A DNA stretch of 64,000 bases from NCBI GenBank assembly GCA_910578285.1, contig CAJTQL010000012.1, positions 1-64,000 of the forward strand, written 5' to 3'. Shown here one piece after another: positions 26,708-36,026 of this stretch (positions within the stretch are counted from its first letter, which is position 1; each line of letters opens with the position of its first letter). The translations under genes and the position numbers were made by a program. Under the pieces are notes generated by a model. It had not been told where the DNA came from, did no database searches, and saw only the letters and a list, made by a program, of their open reading frames with translations. The DNA is from an uncultured Helicobacteraceae bacterium (lineage in GTDB: Bacteria > Campylobacterota > Campylobacteria > Campylobacterales > Helicobacteraceae).

Positions 26708-28189
26708 ATGCAAAGCGTTGGAAGTACTACAAAGGCATTGCCCGAATACGATTACACCGTGGCGAAGCTTTTTTTGTTTACGACCCTCATCTTTGGGATT
26801 GTTGGAATGCTCATTGGCGTGATTCTCGCGTTTCAAATGGCAGCACCAAGTCTCAATTATCTCGCTGGTGAGTTCGGCACGTTCGGTCGTCTGCGCCCAT
26901 TACACACAAATGGCATAATCTACGGATTTACCCTAAGTGGAATCTGGGCTGGTTGGTATTATTTTGGGCAAAGAGTGCTCAAAATCAGTTATTATGAGCA
27001 CCCATTCTTGAGGATTGTGGGCTTGTTACATTTTTGGGTCTATCTCGCCCTTATGGTGCTTGCAGTTCTCTCGCTCTTTGCGGGTATGACGCAATCAAAA
27101 GAGTATTCAGAGCTTGTTTGGCCCCTTGATTTGCTTGTGGTCGTTGTGTGGGTTCTTTGGGGCATTAGTCTCTTTGGCAGCATGGCTGTGCGCCGCGAAC
27201 AGACCGTCTATATCTCATTGTGGTATTTCATGGCAACGTTTGTAGCAATTGCAGCATTGTATATCTTCAACAACCTCTCGATTCCAACGTATTTCGTTGC
27301 AGGCACAGGTGATATTTTCCATTCTATCTCATTCTATGCAGGAACAAATGATGCAATGGTACAATGGTGGTTTGGGCATAATGCTGTGGCATTCGTGTTC
27401 ACATCTGCTGTTATTGGGCTCATTTACTACTTCTTGCCCAAAGAATCAGGACAGCCCATTTTCTCATACAAGCTCACTTTGTTCTCATTCTGGAGCTTGA
27501 TTTTTGTGTATGTATGGGCAGGTGGACACCACCTTATCTATTCAACCGTGCCCGATTGGATGCAAACTCTTGGTTCGGTTTTCTCCGTTGTGCTCATTCT
27601 ACCTTCGTGGGGAACTGCCGTCAACATGCTTCTCACAATGCGTGGACAATGGGACCAACTCGCGCGCTCTCCGCTCATTAAGTTCCTCGTACTTGCAAGC
27701 ACATGGTATATGCTCGCAACGCTCGAAGGACCCATTCAATCTGTTAAATCTGTCAATGCCCTTGCGCATTTCACCGACTGGATTATTGGACATGTCCATG
27801 ACGCGGCATTGGGTTGGGTTGCCTTCACAATCATCGCAGCTGTGTATCATATGACGCCTCGACTCTTCAAACGTGAGATTTACTCAAAATCCCTTATGGA
27901 TATGCAATTCTGGATTCAAACCGCTGGAATCGTTCTCTACTTCTCTAGTATGTGGATTGCAGGTATCACACAAGGTATGATGTGGCGTGCAACTGATTCC
28001 TTTGGAACACTCATCTATTCGTTTATCGACACTGTCAATGTGTTGATTCCCTATTTCTATATTCGTGCCATCGGTGGCTTGCTCTATTTGGTTGGTTTCT
28101 TGATGTTCACCTACAACATCATCATGACTATCACAGCAGCGAAACAAACCGATGCAGAATCCAAATTCGCCACACCTATGGCTGGTTAA
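26708..28189 (+). CDS. ccoN: Cytochrome c oxidase cbb3-type subunit I
   Basis: Catalytic heme-copper subunit of the high-affinity terminal oxidase, in the inner membrane. The 493-residue multi-pass chain has the expected His ligands in LRPLHTNGIIYGF, QWWFGHNAVAFVF, WAGGHHLIYS and GHVHDAALGWVAF. Length is normal. A strong AAAGGAGG site precedes the second of two closely spaced ATGs (26708), which is in frame. First gene of the cco cluster; the 165-base upstream gap holds a small ccaaac/gtttgg hairpin and should contain the promoter. Confidence 0.97.
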   Translation: MQSVGSTTKALPEYDYTVAKLFLFTTLIFGIVGMLIGVILAFQMAAPSLNYLAGEFGTFGRLRPLHTNGIIYGFTLSGIWAGWYYFGQRVLKISYYEHPFLRIVGLLHFWVYLALMVLAVLSLFAGMTQSKEYSELVWPLDLLVVVVWVLWGISLFGSMAVRREQTVYISLWYFMATFVAIAALYIFNNLSIPTYFVAGTGDIFHSISFYAGTNDAMVQWWFGHNAVAFVFTSAVIGLIYYFLPKESGQPIFSYKLTLFSFWSLIFVYVWAGGHHLIYSTVPDWMQTLGSVFSVVLILPSWGTAVNMLLTMRGQWDQLARSPLIKFLVLASTWYMLATLEGPIQSVKSVNALAHFTDWIIGHVHDAALGWVAFTIIAAVYHMTPRLFKREIYSKSLMDMQFWIQTAGIVLYFSSMWIAGITQGMMWRATDSFGTLIYSFIDTVNVLIPYFYIRAIGGLLYLVGFLMFTYNIIMTITAAKQTDAESKFATPMAG

Positions 28190-28198
28190 GGAGATCCC

Positions 28199-28900
28199 AT
28201 GTTTCATTGGCTAGAAAAAAATCCTTTTTTCTTCACCGTAATGGTGCTGGTACTCTTTTCGATTGCTGGGCTTGTCGAGATTCTTCCCGATTTTGCAAAG
28301 GCTTCGCGTCCGATTGAGGGGCTCAAGCCCTACACAATGCTTGAGGTTGCAGGCAGACAAGTCTATATCAAAGAAAGCTGTAATGCCTGCCATTCGCAGC
28401 TCATTCGCCCTTTCAAAATCGAAACAGACCGCTATGGCAAAGTCAGTTACAGCGGCGAATATGCGTATGACCGCCCATTCTTGTGGGGCAGCAAACGCAC
28501 AGGACCCGATTTGCACCGTGTCGGCGATTATCGTACAACTGATTGGCATGAAGCACACATGTGGGACCCTCTTGTCGTTGTTCCCGGCTCGATTATGCCT
28601 GCATACAAACATCTCTATAGCAAAATCATCGATGTGGATACAGCTTATGCGGAAGCCTATACAAACAAGGTTGTGTTTAGTGTCCCCTATGATAAACCTG
28701 AGCTTGCGTATTCAACAAAGCTTGGCTCGCTTAATGAAGCAAGAGAATCCATTCTCGAAGAAGCAAAGCTCATCGCTGCAGATATGAAAGATGAACGAGT
28801 CAAGGCGGCTGTTGCCGGAGGCAAGATTCCAGAGATTGTCGCACTCATCGCTTATCTCAATAGCCTCAACAGCGTTCGCAGACCTTTGCCGGCGGAATAA
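28199..28900 (+). CDS. ccoO: Cytochrome c oxidase cbb3-type subunit II (mono-heme c)
   Basis: A 233-residue membrane-anchored cytochrome c that passes electrons to CcoN. It has an N-terminal membrane helix (FFTVMVLVLFSIAGLVEI), the heme site ESCNACHSQ and the distal methionine region PGSIMPAYKHL. It follows ccoN by 9 bases with AAGGAG upstream and is followed at once by ccoQ. Confidence 0.96.
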   Translation: MFHWLEKNPFFFTVMVLVLFSIAGLVEILPDFAKASRPIEGLKPYTMLEVAGRQVYIKESCNACHSQLIRPFKIETDRYGKVSYSGEYAYDRPFLWGSKRTGPDLHRVGDYRTTDWHEAHMWDPLVVVPGSIMPAYKHLYSKIIDVDTAYAEAYTNKVVFSVPYDKPELAYSTKLGSLNEARESILEEAKLIAADMKDERVKAAVAGGKIPEIVALIAYLNSLNSVRRPLPAE

Positions 28901-28901
28901 T

Positions 28902-29117
28902 ATGGACGAAGCAACAATCCGCATTGTGCAAGGATATGCGTATTGGTTTTGCACCCTCATTCTGACTGTGGTATTGGTGAGCTACATCATTCACCTCTAT
29001 CGCAGTCAGCGCAAAGGGTTTGATTATGAAAAATACTCGCGTCTTGCGCTCGATGATAAACTTGATGACAATATCATCGAATCACGTGATACTCAAAACA
29101 ACAAAAAGGAGAGCTAG
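28902..29117 (+). CDS. ccoQ: cbb3 oxidase small subunit CcoQ
   Basis: A 71-residue protein with one membrane helix (YWFCTLILTVVLVSYIIHLY) and a polar, acidic C-terminus; the ATG at 28902 lies one base past the ccoO stop. CcoQ stabilises the oxidase. The longer frame starting at 28791 lies inside ccoO and is not used. The family is poorly conserved, so naming rests largely on position between ccoO and ccoP. Confidence 0.85.
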   Translation: MDEATIRIVQGYAYWFCTLILTVVLVSYIIHLYRSQRKGFDYEKYSRLALDDKLDDNIIESRDTQNNKKES

Positions 29118-29984
29118 ATGGAATGGCTAGATTTAAGTGATAGCAAAAATCTGATAACCCTCATTGGAGCGATTGTCATTTTGGCTATAACAGTGGCGAT
29201 TGCTGGTCGACTCATTAGCAAAATGAAACACAGCAAAGCCGATGGGCAGCTCACAATAGAAGAATGGGACGGGATTCGCGAATTTACGAACGACATTCCT
29301 GTTGGTTGGGCAGCAAGCTATCTGGTGCTTGCGATTTGGGCAATTGCATATTGCGCTTGGATTTACCCTTTGCAAGGGTTTTCACAACTCGGCGAATACA
29401 ATGAAGAAGTAGAATCGTTCCAAGCAAAACTTGCAAATAAAATGACCAATGCAAGCGAAGCAGATTTGCAAAAAATGGGGGGGAATTTCTTCTTGTTGCA
29501 ATGCGCACAATGCCATGGTGAAACAGGCAATGGAATGAATAACCGCGCAGCAGACCTCACAACATGGGGCACAGAGGAAGGAATCATCGATGTCGTACTA
29601 AACGGAAGCAAGGGCTTGAATTACCCACTCGGCGAAATGGTTCCGCTCAAAGACACTGTGAGTGCCGAAGATGCAAAAGCAGTGGCTGCATTTGTAATGC
29701 AAGACATCTCAAGCATTGGTAAAACCAAATATCCAGAACTTGTCAACAAAGGTAGGGCGATGTTTGATGAAGCTACATGTTCTGCTTGCCATGGACCAGA
29801 CGGCAAAGGAATGGACGGCATGGGACCAGACCTCTCGACATATGGCGATGAAGCATTCCTTGCAGAAGTGTTTGCGCGAGGCAAAAAGGGACATATTGGG
29901 CAAATGCCATCATTCCGTGAGCCTATGGTATCAGAGGTTCAGCGCAAAGCACTCATTTCATACCTCAAAACAATCCGCGAATAA
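29118..29984 (+). CDS. ccoP: cbb3 oxidase diheme cytochrome c subunit III
   Basis: A 288-residue protein with two N-terminal membrane segments (around residues 10-28 and 60-80) and two cytochrome c domains with heme sites CAQCHG and CSACHG. It donates electrons from the bc1 complex to CcoO/CcoN. It starts directly after the ccoQ stop with AAAGGAG inside the ccoQ end. A run of seven G bases (near 29477) is present but short. Confidence 0.96.
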   Translation: MEWLDLSDSKNLITLIGAIVILAITVAIAGRLISKMKHSKADGQLTIEEWDGIREFTNDIPVGWAASYLVLAIWAIAYCAWIYPLQGFSQLGEYNEEVESFQAKLANKMTNASEADLQKMGGNFFLLQCAQCHGETGNGMNNRAADLTTWGTEEGIIDVVLNGSKGLNYPLGEMVPLKDTVSAEDAKAVAAFVMQDISSIGKTKYPELVNKGRAMFDEATCSACHGPDGKGMDGMGPDLSTYGDEAFLAEVFARGKKGHIGQMPSFREPMVSEVQRKALISYLKTIRE

Positions 29985-29994
29985 GGAGGAGTTG

Positions 29995-30192
29995 ATGAAC
30001 GGTTTATTTGGACTAAATGGACTCACAGGGTTTGCGATTGCTGTTGTGCTTTTGCTTGCAATCGTAGCAGGGCTTGGCACTCTCGCAATCATCACACAAA
30101 GCAATGAGGCGCTCACCCCATACAAAGTCGAGCAAAGCAGCTCGATTCGTATGAATGGTGGCGACATGAACAAGTACTACAAAGTACAATAA
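29995..30192 (+). CDS. DUF4006-type small membrane protein of the cco cluster
   Basis: A 65-residue protein with one long membrane helix (GFAIAVVLLLAIVAGLGTLA) and a short polar tail. Such proteins follow ccoP in Campylobacterota, and H. pylori has one in the same place as I remember. The start at 29995 has AAGGAGGAG upstream; the longer frame from 29716 overlaps ccoP. Role unknown; likely oxidase assembly or stability. Confidence 0.8.
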   Translation: MNGLFGLNGLTGFAIAVVLLLAIVAGLGTLAIITQSNEALTPYKVEQSSSIRMNGGDMNKYYKVQ

Positions 30193-30202
30193 GGAGGCTA
30201 AG

Positions 30203-30307
30203 ATGAAATACACAGGCTTGGAAACAACTCTATTTCTCGTCAATGTAGTCATTGTCGTTCTATCGATTGTCGTTGCATTCTTGCCCGGGAAAGTTTTTCT
30301 TGGCTAA
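30203..30307 (+). CDS. 34-residue single-helix membrane peptide
   Basis: ATG at 30203, preceded by AAGGAGG at 8 bases, opens a frame starting MKYTGLETTLFLVNVVIVVL and ending FLPGKVFLG, with TAA at 30305-30307. Residues 8-29 form one membrane helix. Its strong ribosome site, its 10-base gap after the preceding gene and its 8-base overlap with the next start argue for a real gene. It resembles the tiny subunits that accompany cbb3 oxidases, but I do not recognise a family. Confidence 0.65.
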   Translation: MKYTGLETTLFLVNVVIVVLSIVVAFLPGKVFLG

Positions 30308-30926
30308 TGCACGCACATATTTCTATGTGGTTTTGGTAGGGGTTTTTACGCTAGCGTTTGCACAGCCCCCCCTTTCCGAGCCACATTGGCTTGGGCGAGG
30401 GTTTGTGTTTGATAACGACAAGCAGCTCTTTCCTGCAAGCCACCCCTTTATCAATAATTTAGGTGCAGAAGTCTTTGAAAAAAGCGGCATCTCTGTTTAT
30501 ATGATTGCATTAGAAAGCCTACATGAACAAAGCATCGAATCTTTAGAAAACACCATCGCCGAGCACTTACGCTCACCCTATCTCTATATCCTCTTTATAC
30601 GCAACGAGAAAAAAATCGACATCAAAGGCACAGAATCCTTGCTTGCAAAGATTTCGGCAAGCAATATCTACTGGGACTACATTGTCCCACTCATTCCCAA
30701 AAAAGATTCCGAACTCAACCCTTCAAGCATTGCTGCTTTTTTGCTCAATGGCTATATCGCGCTTGTGCAAGAGCTTGCTTTAGCTGAAAATATCAAACTT
30801 GATAATCAATATATTCCCGAGACCAAAGCAGTCGAATCCACCACACGGATTATCCTATATGTGATGACGCTCACTCTGCTTGGACTCTTTGTATTTGTTT
30901 TGCTAAGGAAAAAGAATGTCCGCTAA
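30300..30926 (+). CDS. Membrane-anchored periplasmic protein, TPM-like
   Basis: About 208 residues from a TTG at 30300; the exact start is uncertain because no ATG is available and the frame runs back into the small peptide gene. It has an N-terminal signal (YFYVVLVGVFTLAFA), a 150-residue alpha/beta domain with patterns resembling the TPM family (SGISVYMIALESL, PYLYILFIRNEKK), and a C-terminal membrane helix followed by RKKN. TPM domains occur in respiratory-complex assembly or repair proteins, which fits the location. It overlaps the FixH-like gene by 11 bases. Confidence 0.55.
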   Translation: MANARTYFYVVLVGVFTLAFAQPPLSEPHWLGRGFVFDNDKQLFPASHPFINNLGAEVFEKSGISVYMIALESLHEQSIESLENTIAEHLRSPYLYILFIRNEKKIDIKGTESLLAKISASNIYWDYIVPLIPKKDSELNPSSIAAFLLNGYIALVQELALAENIKLDNQYIPETKAVESTTRIILYVMTLTLLGLFVFVLLRKKNVR

Positions 30927-31491
30927 ACCCTTTAATTTCTGGCCACTCTCTATCGCTGGCTTTATCGGTGTTGTCATATTGCTCATCGCTTGGACGGTCT
31001 ATTTTGCACTCCAAAACCCCGTGCAGCGAGATGACAGCTTTCTTGCGAGCTATCAAGAAGCTGATGCACGTATCAACACAATCCAAGAGGAACAAAAACA
31101 ATTCACAACACTCTATCAGCTCAAATGGCAAGGAATCAATACGCCACATCTGCCACAATCCCAAAGTTACTCGCGCGGACAAAATATCGCAGCTTTTTTT
31201 GATTCGCTGCATTTTCCCAAAGGTTTTGCCTTTCATATCGAATCTCGCGAAGATGTCTCGCTACCAAAAGTTACCCATATCGAAGCGCTGCTCACCCGCC
31301 CTCACACAAAAGAAAACGACCAAATTCTGACTTTTGAGCCTGATTCAAATTTCTATCGCAGCCAACCAGTCGAGCTGCCCACACATGGACGTTGGCTCAT
31401 TCAAGGAGTCATTCATTACGAAGATAGCTTCTCAAACTCCAAAACAGGCTATTTTCGCTTTGAATTTTTCGCACAAGATAGCAAAACATAG
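30916..31491 (+). CDS. FixH-like membrane protein
   Basis: A 191-residue protein with one N-terminal membrane helix just after a FixH-like PFNFWPLSIAGF start and a periplasmic domain of beta character. The Glu/Asp-rich stretch after the helix and the end GRWLIQGVIHYED, FRFEFF agree with the FixH family, linked to copper delivery for cbb3 oxidase. Position at the end of the cco cluster supports this. Overlaps the preceding gene by 11 bases. Confidence 0.7.
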   Translation: MSAKPFNFWPLSIAGFIGVVILLIAWTVYFALQNPVQRDDSFLASYQEADARINTIQEEQKQFTTLYQLKWQGINTPHLPQSQSYSRGQNIAAFFDSLHFPKGFAFHIESREDVSLPKVTHIEALLTRPHTKENDQILTFEPDSNFYRSQPVELPTHGRWLIQGVIHYEDSFSNSKTGYFRFEFFAQDSKT

Positions 31492-31499
31492 GAACACAA

Positions 31500-32066
31500 A
31501 TGCGCCATTGGAAGCATCAAAACGTGCGATTCTTCGCGCGCCTCTTCTCGTTTCTAGCCCATCGCAAAAAAGTGCGCTACAACCGCGTTTTGCCCCTATC
31601 AGAATACCTCATAGACAGATGGCAAAAGGCGCAACAATGCGGCTTTGGGGACAATAGCAGCTGCTACGATTCTGTCTATATTTTTGGCGATGTCAAGATT
31701 GGCGACAACACTTTCATTGGTCCATTTTGCATTCTCGATGGCAGCGGCGGGCTTGCCATTGGCAGCCATTGCAGTATTTCAGCAGGCGTGCAAATCTACA
31801 CACACAATAGCGTCAAATGGGCAATTTCACAAGGGCGCGAATCTTACGACTATGCGCCCGTTGTCATCGAAGATGGTTGCTACATTGGTCCAAATACCAT
31901 CATCGCGCAAGGCGTGAGAATCGGCGAAGGCGCCGTCATTGGCGCGTGCAGCTTTGTCAATCGCAACGTCGATCCGCACACAAAAGTCGCGGGCGTTCCT
32001 TGCAAAAAAATCGGAGAAATCATGCAAACAAGCAAAAAAACTTGGGGGGGGGGGCAACACAACTAG
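31500..32066 (+). CDS. Hexapeptide-repeat acyltransferase, tail set by a poly-G tract
   Basis: A 188-residue left-handed beta-helix protein with hexad repeats from IFGDVKIGDNTFIGPF through AIGSHCSISAGVQIYTHNS (catalytic-type His) to GVRIGEGAVIGACSFV and the closing VAGVPCKKIGE. It should acetylate or otherwise acylate a sugar or amino-sugar. The last codons contain an 11-G run: with 11 G the stop is at 32066. AGGA precedes the ATG, 8 bases after the FixH-like stop, so it might be read from the cco transcript. Next downstream is a sulfotransferase gene. Confidence 0.8.
   Translation: MRHWKHQNVRFFARLFSFLAHRKKVRYNRVLPLSEYLIDRWQKAQQCGFGDNSSCYDSVYIFGDVKIGDNTFIGPFCILDGSGGLAIGSHCSISAGVQIYTHNSVKWAISQGRESYDYAPVVIEDGCYIGPNTIIAQGVRIGEGAVIGACSFVNRNVDPHTKVAGVPCKKIGEIMQTSKKTWGGGQHN
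32044..32054 (+). repeat. Poly-G tract (11 G) at the end of the acyltransferase gene
   Basis: Eleven consecutive G after cactt... in the codons for TrpGlyGlyGly. Homopolymeric G tracts of this length slip readily during replication in Campylobacterota. The three possible frames end at 32066 (11 G), 32097 (10 G) and 32110 (12 G); the last overlaps the sulfotransferase ATG as ATGA. Confidence 0.9.
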
Positions 32067-32106
32067 ATTCCATGCTCCCCTGCCCTTTGTGGCATAGGGA
32101 GGTGGC

Positions 32107-33051
32107 ATGAGAGAGCCAAACTTCATCATCGGCGGCACAGCCGCAGGCGGGACGAGCTATCTCTATGAACTGCTTATCCAACATGCAGAAGTCTATCTAC
32201 CTAAGCAGAGAATCCCAGAGCCACACTTTTACTATAAAAGCTGGGAATATGCCAAAGGATTGGATTGGTATCTACAAGAATATTTTGCAGACGTGCCAAG
32301 CGATTGCGTTGCAATCGGCGAGCGCAGCAGCTCCTATCTCTATGGCGGCGCGAATGTCGCGCAAAAAATCGCGCGGGATTTTCCAAAGATGCGATTTATT
32401 TTCATGCTGCGCAACCCTGTGGAGCGCACATGGGCAAACTACCGCTTCACGGCATTGCAAGGGCTCGAGACACTCGACTTTGAACAAGCTCTTGTGCAAG
32501 AACAAGAGCGCATTGCACAATCGCGAGGAATTTGGGCAGAGATTCAACCCTATGACTACACGGGCAGAGGATTCTATGCCAAACAGCTCTTGGAATATCT
32601 CGACTTTTTCCCACGTGAGCAGATTCTGTGTTTGAAATCCGAAACACTCACAAAAGACAATCTCGAACCACTCTATCGAATCTACCATTTTTTGGGACTG
32701 CAAAACACGACTTTTGTACCACAAAATGCGCCGATTCACGCCAGCCCAAATGTGGTGAGCCCGGCGACACAAAAAGAATTGCGCGATTATTTTGGAAACA
32801 GATTCAGCACCCTCATGAACAATGTGCGCCGCGAAGAATCGCTTGAACTCGACAACATGAGCGAAGAAAAGCAAAAAATTTTGCAGCTGCGCGAAAACCT
32901 AAAGGGCAAAAAAGAAGAAATGCCGGTAGAATGTAAAAAAAGATTAAATGAAACCTTTGCAAAAGATATAGAAATGCTTCAGACTTTGGTGGATTTTGAT
33001 GTCAGTGATTGGCTATACCCAACCACTAATTCTATGGAGAAGCTCAAGTAG
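32107..33051 (+). CDS. PAPS-dependent sulfotransferase family protein
   Basis: A 314-residue protein with a heparan-type sulfotransferase layout: the 5'-phosphosulfate loop GGTAAGGTSYLYELL (residues 9-23), the 3'-phosphate motif FMLRNPVERTWANYRF, and a later GRGFYAKQLLEYLDFFP typical of these folds. It would transfer sulfate from PAPS to a sugar hydroxyl. No PAPS synthesis genes are in this window. AGGGAGG precedes the ATG. It lies 40 bases after the acyltransferase stop (in the 11-G state) and is the last gene before the nap promoter. Sulfotransferases are uncommon in Helicobacter as far as I know. Confidence 0.8.
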   Translation: MREPNFIIGGTAAGGTSYLYELLIQHAEVYLPKQRIPEPHFYYKSWEYAKGLDWYLQEYFADVPSDCVAIGERSSSYLYGGANVAQKIARDFPKMRFIFMLRNPVERTWANYRFTALQGLETLDFEQALVQEQERIAQSRGIWAEIQPYDYTGRGFYAKQLLEYLDFFPREQILCLKSETLTKDNLEPLYRIYHFLGLQNTTFVPQNAPIHASPNVVSPATQKELRDYFGNRFSTLMNNVRREESLELDNMSEEKQKILQLRENLKGKKEEMPVECKKRLNETFAKDIEMLQTLVDFDVSDWLYPTTNSMEKLK

Positions 33052-33210
33052 AAGTGTAGAGAGATACACTCTTTTCATTCTCCAACATTAGATTCCTCAA
33101 TGATACAAAGACTAAACAAAGCTACACCTCTCGCAATATAGCGGGTTTTTGTGAGACTCCAACGTCAATCAGACACCCAAATTTTCTAGCAAAATTCATA
33201 AAATATAAGG

Positions 33211-33216
33211 TATAAT
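33211..33216 (+). promoter_or_regulatory. -10 element of the nap operon
   Basis: TATAAT, preceded by AAGG, lies 27 bases before the napA ATG in a 191-base intergenic gap; a small hairpin (agtgta/tacact, near 33053) after the sulfotransferase gene may end the upstream transcript. Confidence 0.6.
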
Positions 33217-33242
33217 TACAGACACAATCCAAAGGAGGCAAA

Positions 33243-36026
33243 ATGACTAGACGAGATTTTATCAAAAATACTGCTGTGTGCGCCGCAGCAGGTGTGGCGG
33301 GAATGAATATTCCTCAAAATCTAAACGCCGCGCAGACCACGACAAAATGGACTTGGGACAAAGCCACCTGTCGTTTCTGTGGCACGGGCTGTGGAATTCT
33401 CATTGCTCGCGAAAATGACAAAATCGTTGCAGTCAAAGGCGACCCAGAGGCTCCCGTGAATCGCGGGCTCAACTGCATCAAAGGCTATTTTAATGCAAAG
33501 ATTATGTATGGGGAAGATCGCCTTGTAACTCCACTCTTGCGCGTCAATGCTGCAGGTGAATTTGACAAAAATGGCAAATTTCAACCCATTAGCTGGCAAA
33601 GAGCCTTTGACGAAATGGAAAAACACGCCAAAAAAGCCATTGCAGAACTTGGCACATCAGGAATTGGCGTTTTTGGTAGCGGACAATATACGATTCAAGA
33701 AGGTTATGCCGCTGTGAAACTCATCAAAGGTGGCTTGCGTTCCAACAACATTGACCCCAACGCAAGACATTGCATGGCAAGTGCCGTTGTTGCGTTTATG
33801 CAAACCTTTGGTGTTGATGAACCAGCAGGCTGCTATGACGACATTGAATATACCGACACCATCGTTACTTGGGGTGCAAATATGGCAGAGATGCACCCCA
33901 TTCTTTGGGCGCGCGTGAGCGACCGCAAGCTAAGTGCACCCGATAAAGTCCGTGTTGTGAATCTTAGCACTTTCTCCACCCGCACCTCAAATCTTGCAGA
34001 TACAGAGATTATTTTCAAGCCCAATACCGACCTCGCCATTTGGAATTACATCGCCCATGAAATCGTCTATAACCACCCCGAAGCAATGGACAAAAACTTT
34101 GTCGATAACCATTGCGTCTTTGCCACAGGCTATGCTGACATTGGCTATGGAATGCGCGCAAACCCCAACCACCCGAAATTCAAGGCTTCTGAAAAAGACA
34201 CAGTCGACAAAGAAAACAGGATTGTCCTTGATGAACAAGAGGCAAAGGCGCTTGCCTATTTGGGCGTCAAAGCGGGTGAGACGTTTGAGATGAAACACCA
34301 AAACAACGCAACAGCCCATTGGGAGATTAGCTTTGAAGACTTCAAAAAAGGGCTTGAACCCTATACGCTTGATTATGTTGCCGAAGTTGCAAAAGGCGAT
34401 GACAACGAAAGCCTCGAATCTTTCAAGGCAAAATTACAAGATCTAGCAAATCTCTATATCGAAAAAGCCCGCAAAGTTGTGAGCTTTTGGACAATGGGCT
34501 TCAACCAACACACACGAGGAACATGGGTGAATGAGCAAGCCTATATGGTGCATTTCTTGCTTGGCAAGCAATCCCAACCGGGCAATGGTGCTTTCAGCCT
34601 CACAGGGCAACCAAGCGCATGCGGGACAGCGCGTGAAGTGGGGACATTCTCGCATCGTTTGCCTGCAGATATGGTTGTGGGCAATCCCAAACATCGCGAG
34701 ATTACCGAAAAAATTTGGAAACTTCCTGCCAAAACGCTCAATCCTAAGCCCGGCGCGCACTATATGAAAATTATGCGCGATTTAGAAGATGGCAAAATCA
34801 AATTTGTGTGGGTACAGGTCAATAATCCATGGCAAAATTCTGCAAATGCGAATCATTGGATTGCCGCAGCGCGTAAGATGGATAATTTCATCGTTGTGAG
34901 CGATTCTTATCCTGGAATCAGCGCAAAAGTCGCTGATTTGATTCTGCCCTGTGCGATGATTTATGAAAAATGGGGTGCGTATGGCAATGCCGAGCGCCGC
35001 ACGCAACATTGGAAACAACAAGTTACGCCCTATGGCGATTCGATGAGCGACACATGGCAAATGGTTGAATTCTCGAAACGTTTCAAACTTAAAGAAGTTT
35101 GGGGCGAGACAAAAGTCGATGAGCAGCTCACGCTCCCAAGCGTTTTGGACCAAGCGAAGAAAATGGGATATAGCGAGGAAGACACCCTGTTTGATGTGCT
35201 TTACGCCAACAAAGACGCGAAGAAATTCAACACAAAAGCTGCCGTGCTCAAAGGTGCTCCAAACTCTGAAGTTTTTGGAGATTCGCGAAAAGTTATGGGC
35301 AGCGATGGTTTGCCATTTGAAGGGTATGGATTTTTCTTGCAAAAATATCTATGGGAAGAATACCGTCAATTTGGTTTAGGACATGGGCATGACCTCGCAC
35401 CCTTTGAGGCATATCATGGCAGTGCACGCGGATTGCGCTGGCCTGTCGTAAACGGCAAAGAAACACTTTGGCGATTCAATACCAAATATGACTACTATGC
35501 GAAAAAAGCAGCGCCCAATTCAGATTATGCCTTCTATGGCAAAGCCGACAAAGCGTTGCAACGTGGCGATTTGCAGGGTCCCAAAACTGAAGAAAAATTC
35601 CCACTCACAAACAAAGTCAAGATTTTCTTCCGCCCGTTTATGAAAGCACCCGAACGGCCCGATTCGCAATATCCACTCTGGCTTTGCACAGGGCGCGTGC
35701 TTGAACATTGGCATAGCGGAACGATGACAATGCGTGTTCCCGAACTCTATCGTGCTGTGCCTGAAGCTTTGTGTTATATGAACGAAGAAGATGCGAAGAA
35801 ATTCTCTGTCGGGCAAGGCGACTTGGTGTGGGTCGAAAGCAGACGCGGCAAAGTCAAAGCACGTATCGATTTGCGTGGGCGCAACAAGCCACCTGTGGGA
35901 CTCGTCTATGTCCCTTGGTTTGATGAAAATGTCTATATCAACAAAGTAACGCTCGATGCAACCTGTCCTCTTTCTAAAGAAACGGACTTTAAAAAATGCG
36001 CCATCAAAATCACGAAAGCAAGCTAG
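33243..36026 (+). CDS. napA: Periplasmic nitrate reductase, molybdenum subunit
   Basis: Reduces nitrate to nitrite in the periplasm. The 927-residue precursor has a twin-arginine signal ([20 protein letters not shown]), the 4Fe-4S site CRFCGTGCG with the following Cys (near residue 78, GLNCIKGYF), and the molybdenum-ligand cysteine in HCMASAV. Length is normal for the Campylobacterota NapA. AAAGGAGG precedes the ATG. Its 3' end overlaps napG by 31 bases. Confidence 0.97.
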   Translation: MTRRDFIKNTAVCAAAGVAGMNIPQNLNAAQTTTKWTWDKATCRFCGTGCGILIARENDKIVAVKGDPEAPVNRGLNCIKGYFNAKIMYGEDRLVTPLLRVNAAGEFDKNGKFQPISWQRAFDEMEKHAKKAIAELGTSGIGVFGSGQYTIQEGYAAVKLIKGGLRSNNIDPNARHCMASAVVAFMQTFGVDEPAGCYDDIEYTDTIVTWGANMAEMHPILWARVSDRKLSAPDKVRVVNLSTFSTRTSNLADTEIIFKPNTDLAIWNYIAHEIVYNHPEAMDKNFVDNHCVFATGYADIGYGMRANPNHPKFKASEKDTVDKENRIVLDEQEAKALAYLGVKAGETFEMKHQNNATAHWEISFEDFKKGLEPYTLDYVAEVAKGDDNESLESFKAKLQDLANLYIEKARKVVSFWTMGFNQHTRGTWVNEQAYMVHFLLGKQSQPGNGAFSLTGQPSACGTAREVGTFSHRLPADMVVGNPKHREITEKIWKLPAKTLNPKPGAHYMKIMRDLEDGKIKFVWVQVNNPWQNSANANHWIAAARKMDNFIVVSDSYPGISAKVADLILPCAMIYEKWGAYGNAERRTQHWKQQVTPYGDSMSDTWQMVEFSKRFKLKEVWGETKVDEQLTLPSVLDQAKKMGYSEEDTLFDVLYANKDAKKFNTKAAVLKGAPNSEVFGDSRKVMGSDGLPFEGYGFFLQKYLWEEYRQFGLGHGHDLAPFEAYHGSARGLRWPVVNGKETLWRFNTKYDYYAKKAAPNSDYAFYGKADKALQRGDLQGPKTEEKFPLTNKVKIFFRPFMKAPERPDSQYPLWLCTGRVLEHWHSGTMTMRVPELYRAVPEALCYMNEEDAKKFSVGQGDLVWVESRRGKVKARIDLRGRNKPPVGLVYVPWFDENVYINKVTLDATCPLSKETDFKKCAIKITKAS

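Noticed and set aside
29477..29483. Seven-G run in ccoP as a phase-variation tract
   Set aside because: Too short for frequent slippage, and switching off an essential oxidase subunit is unlikely.
30366..30372. Seven-C run near the start of the TPM-like gene
   Set aside because: Below the length normally associated with phase variation; no supporting context.
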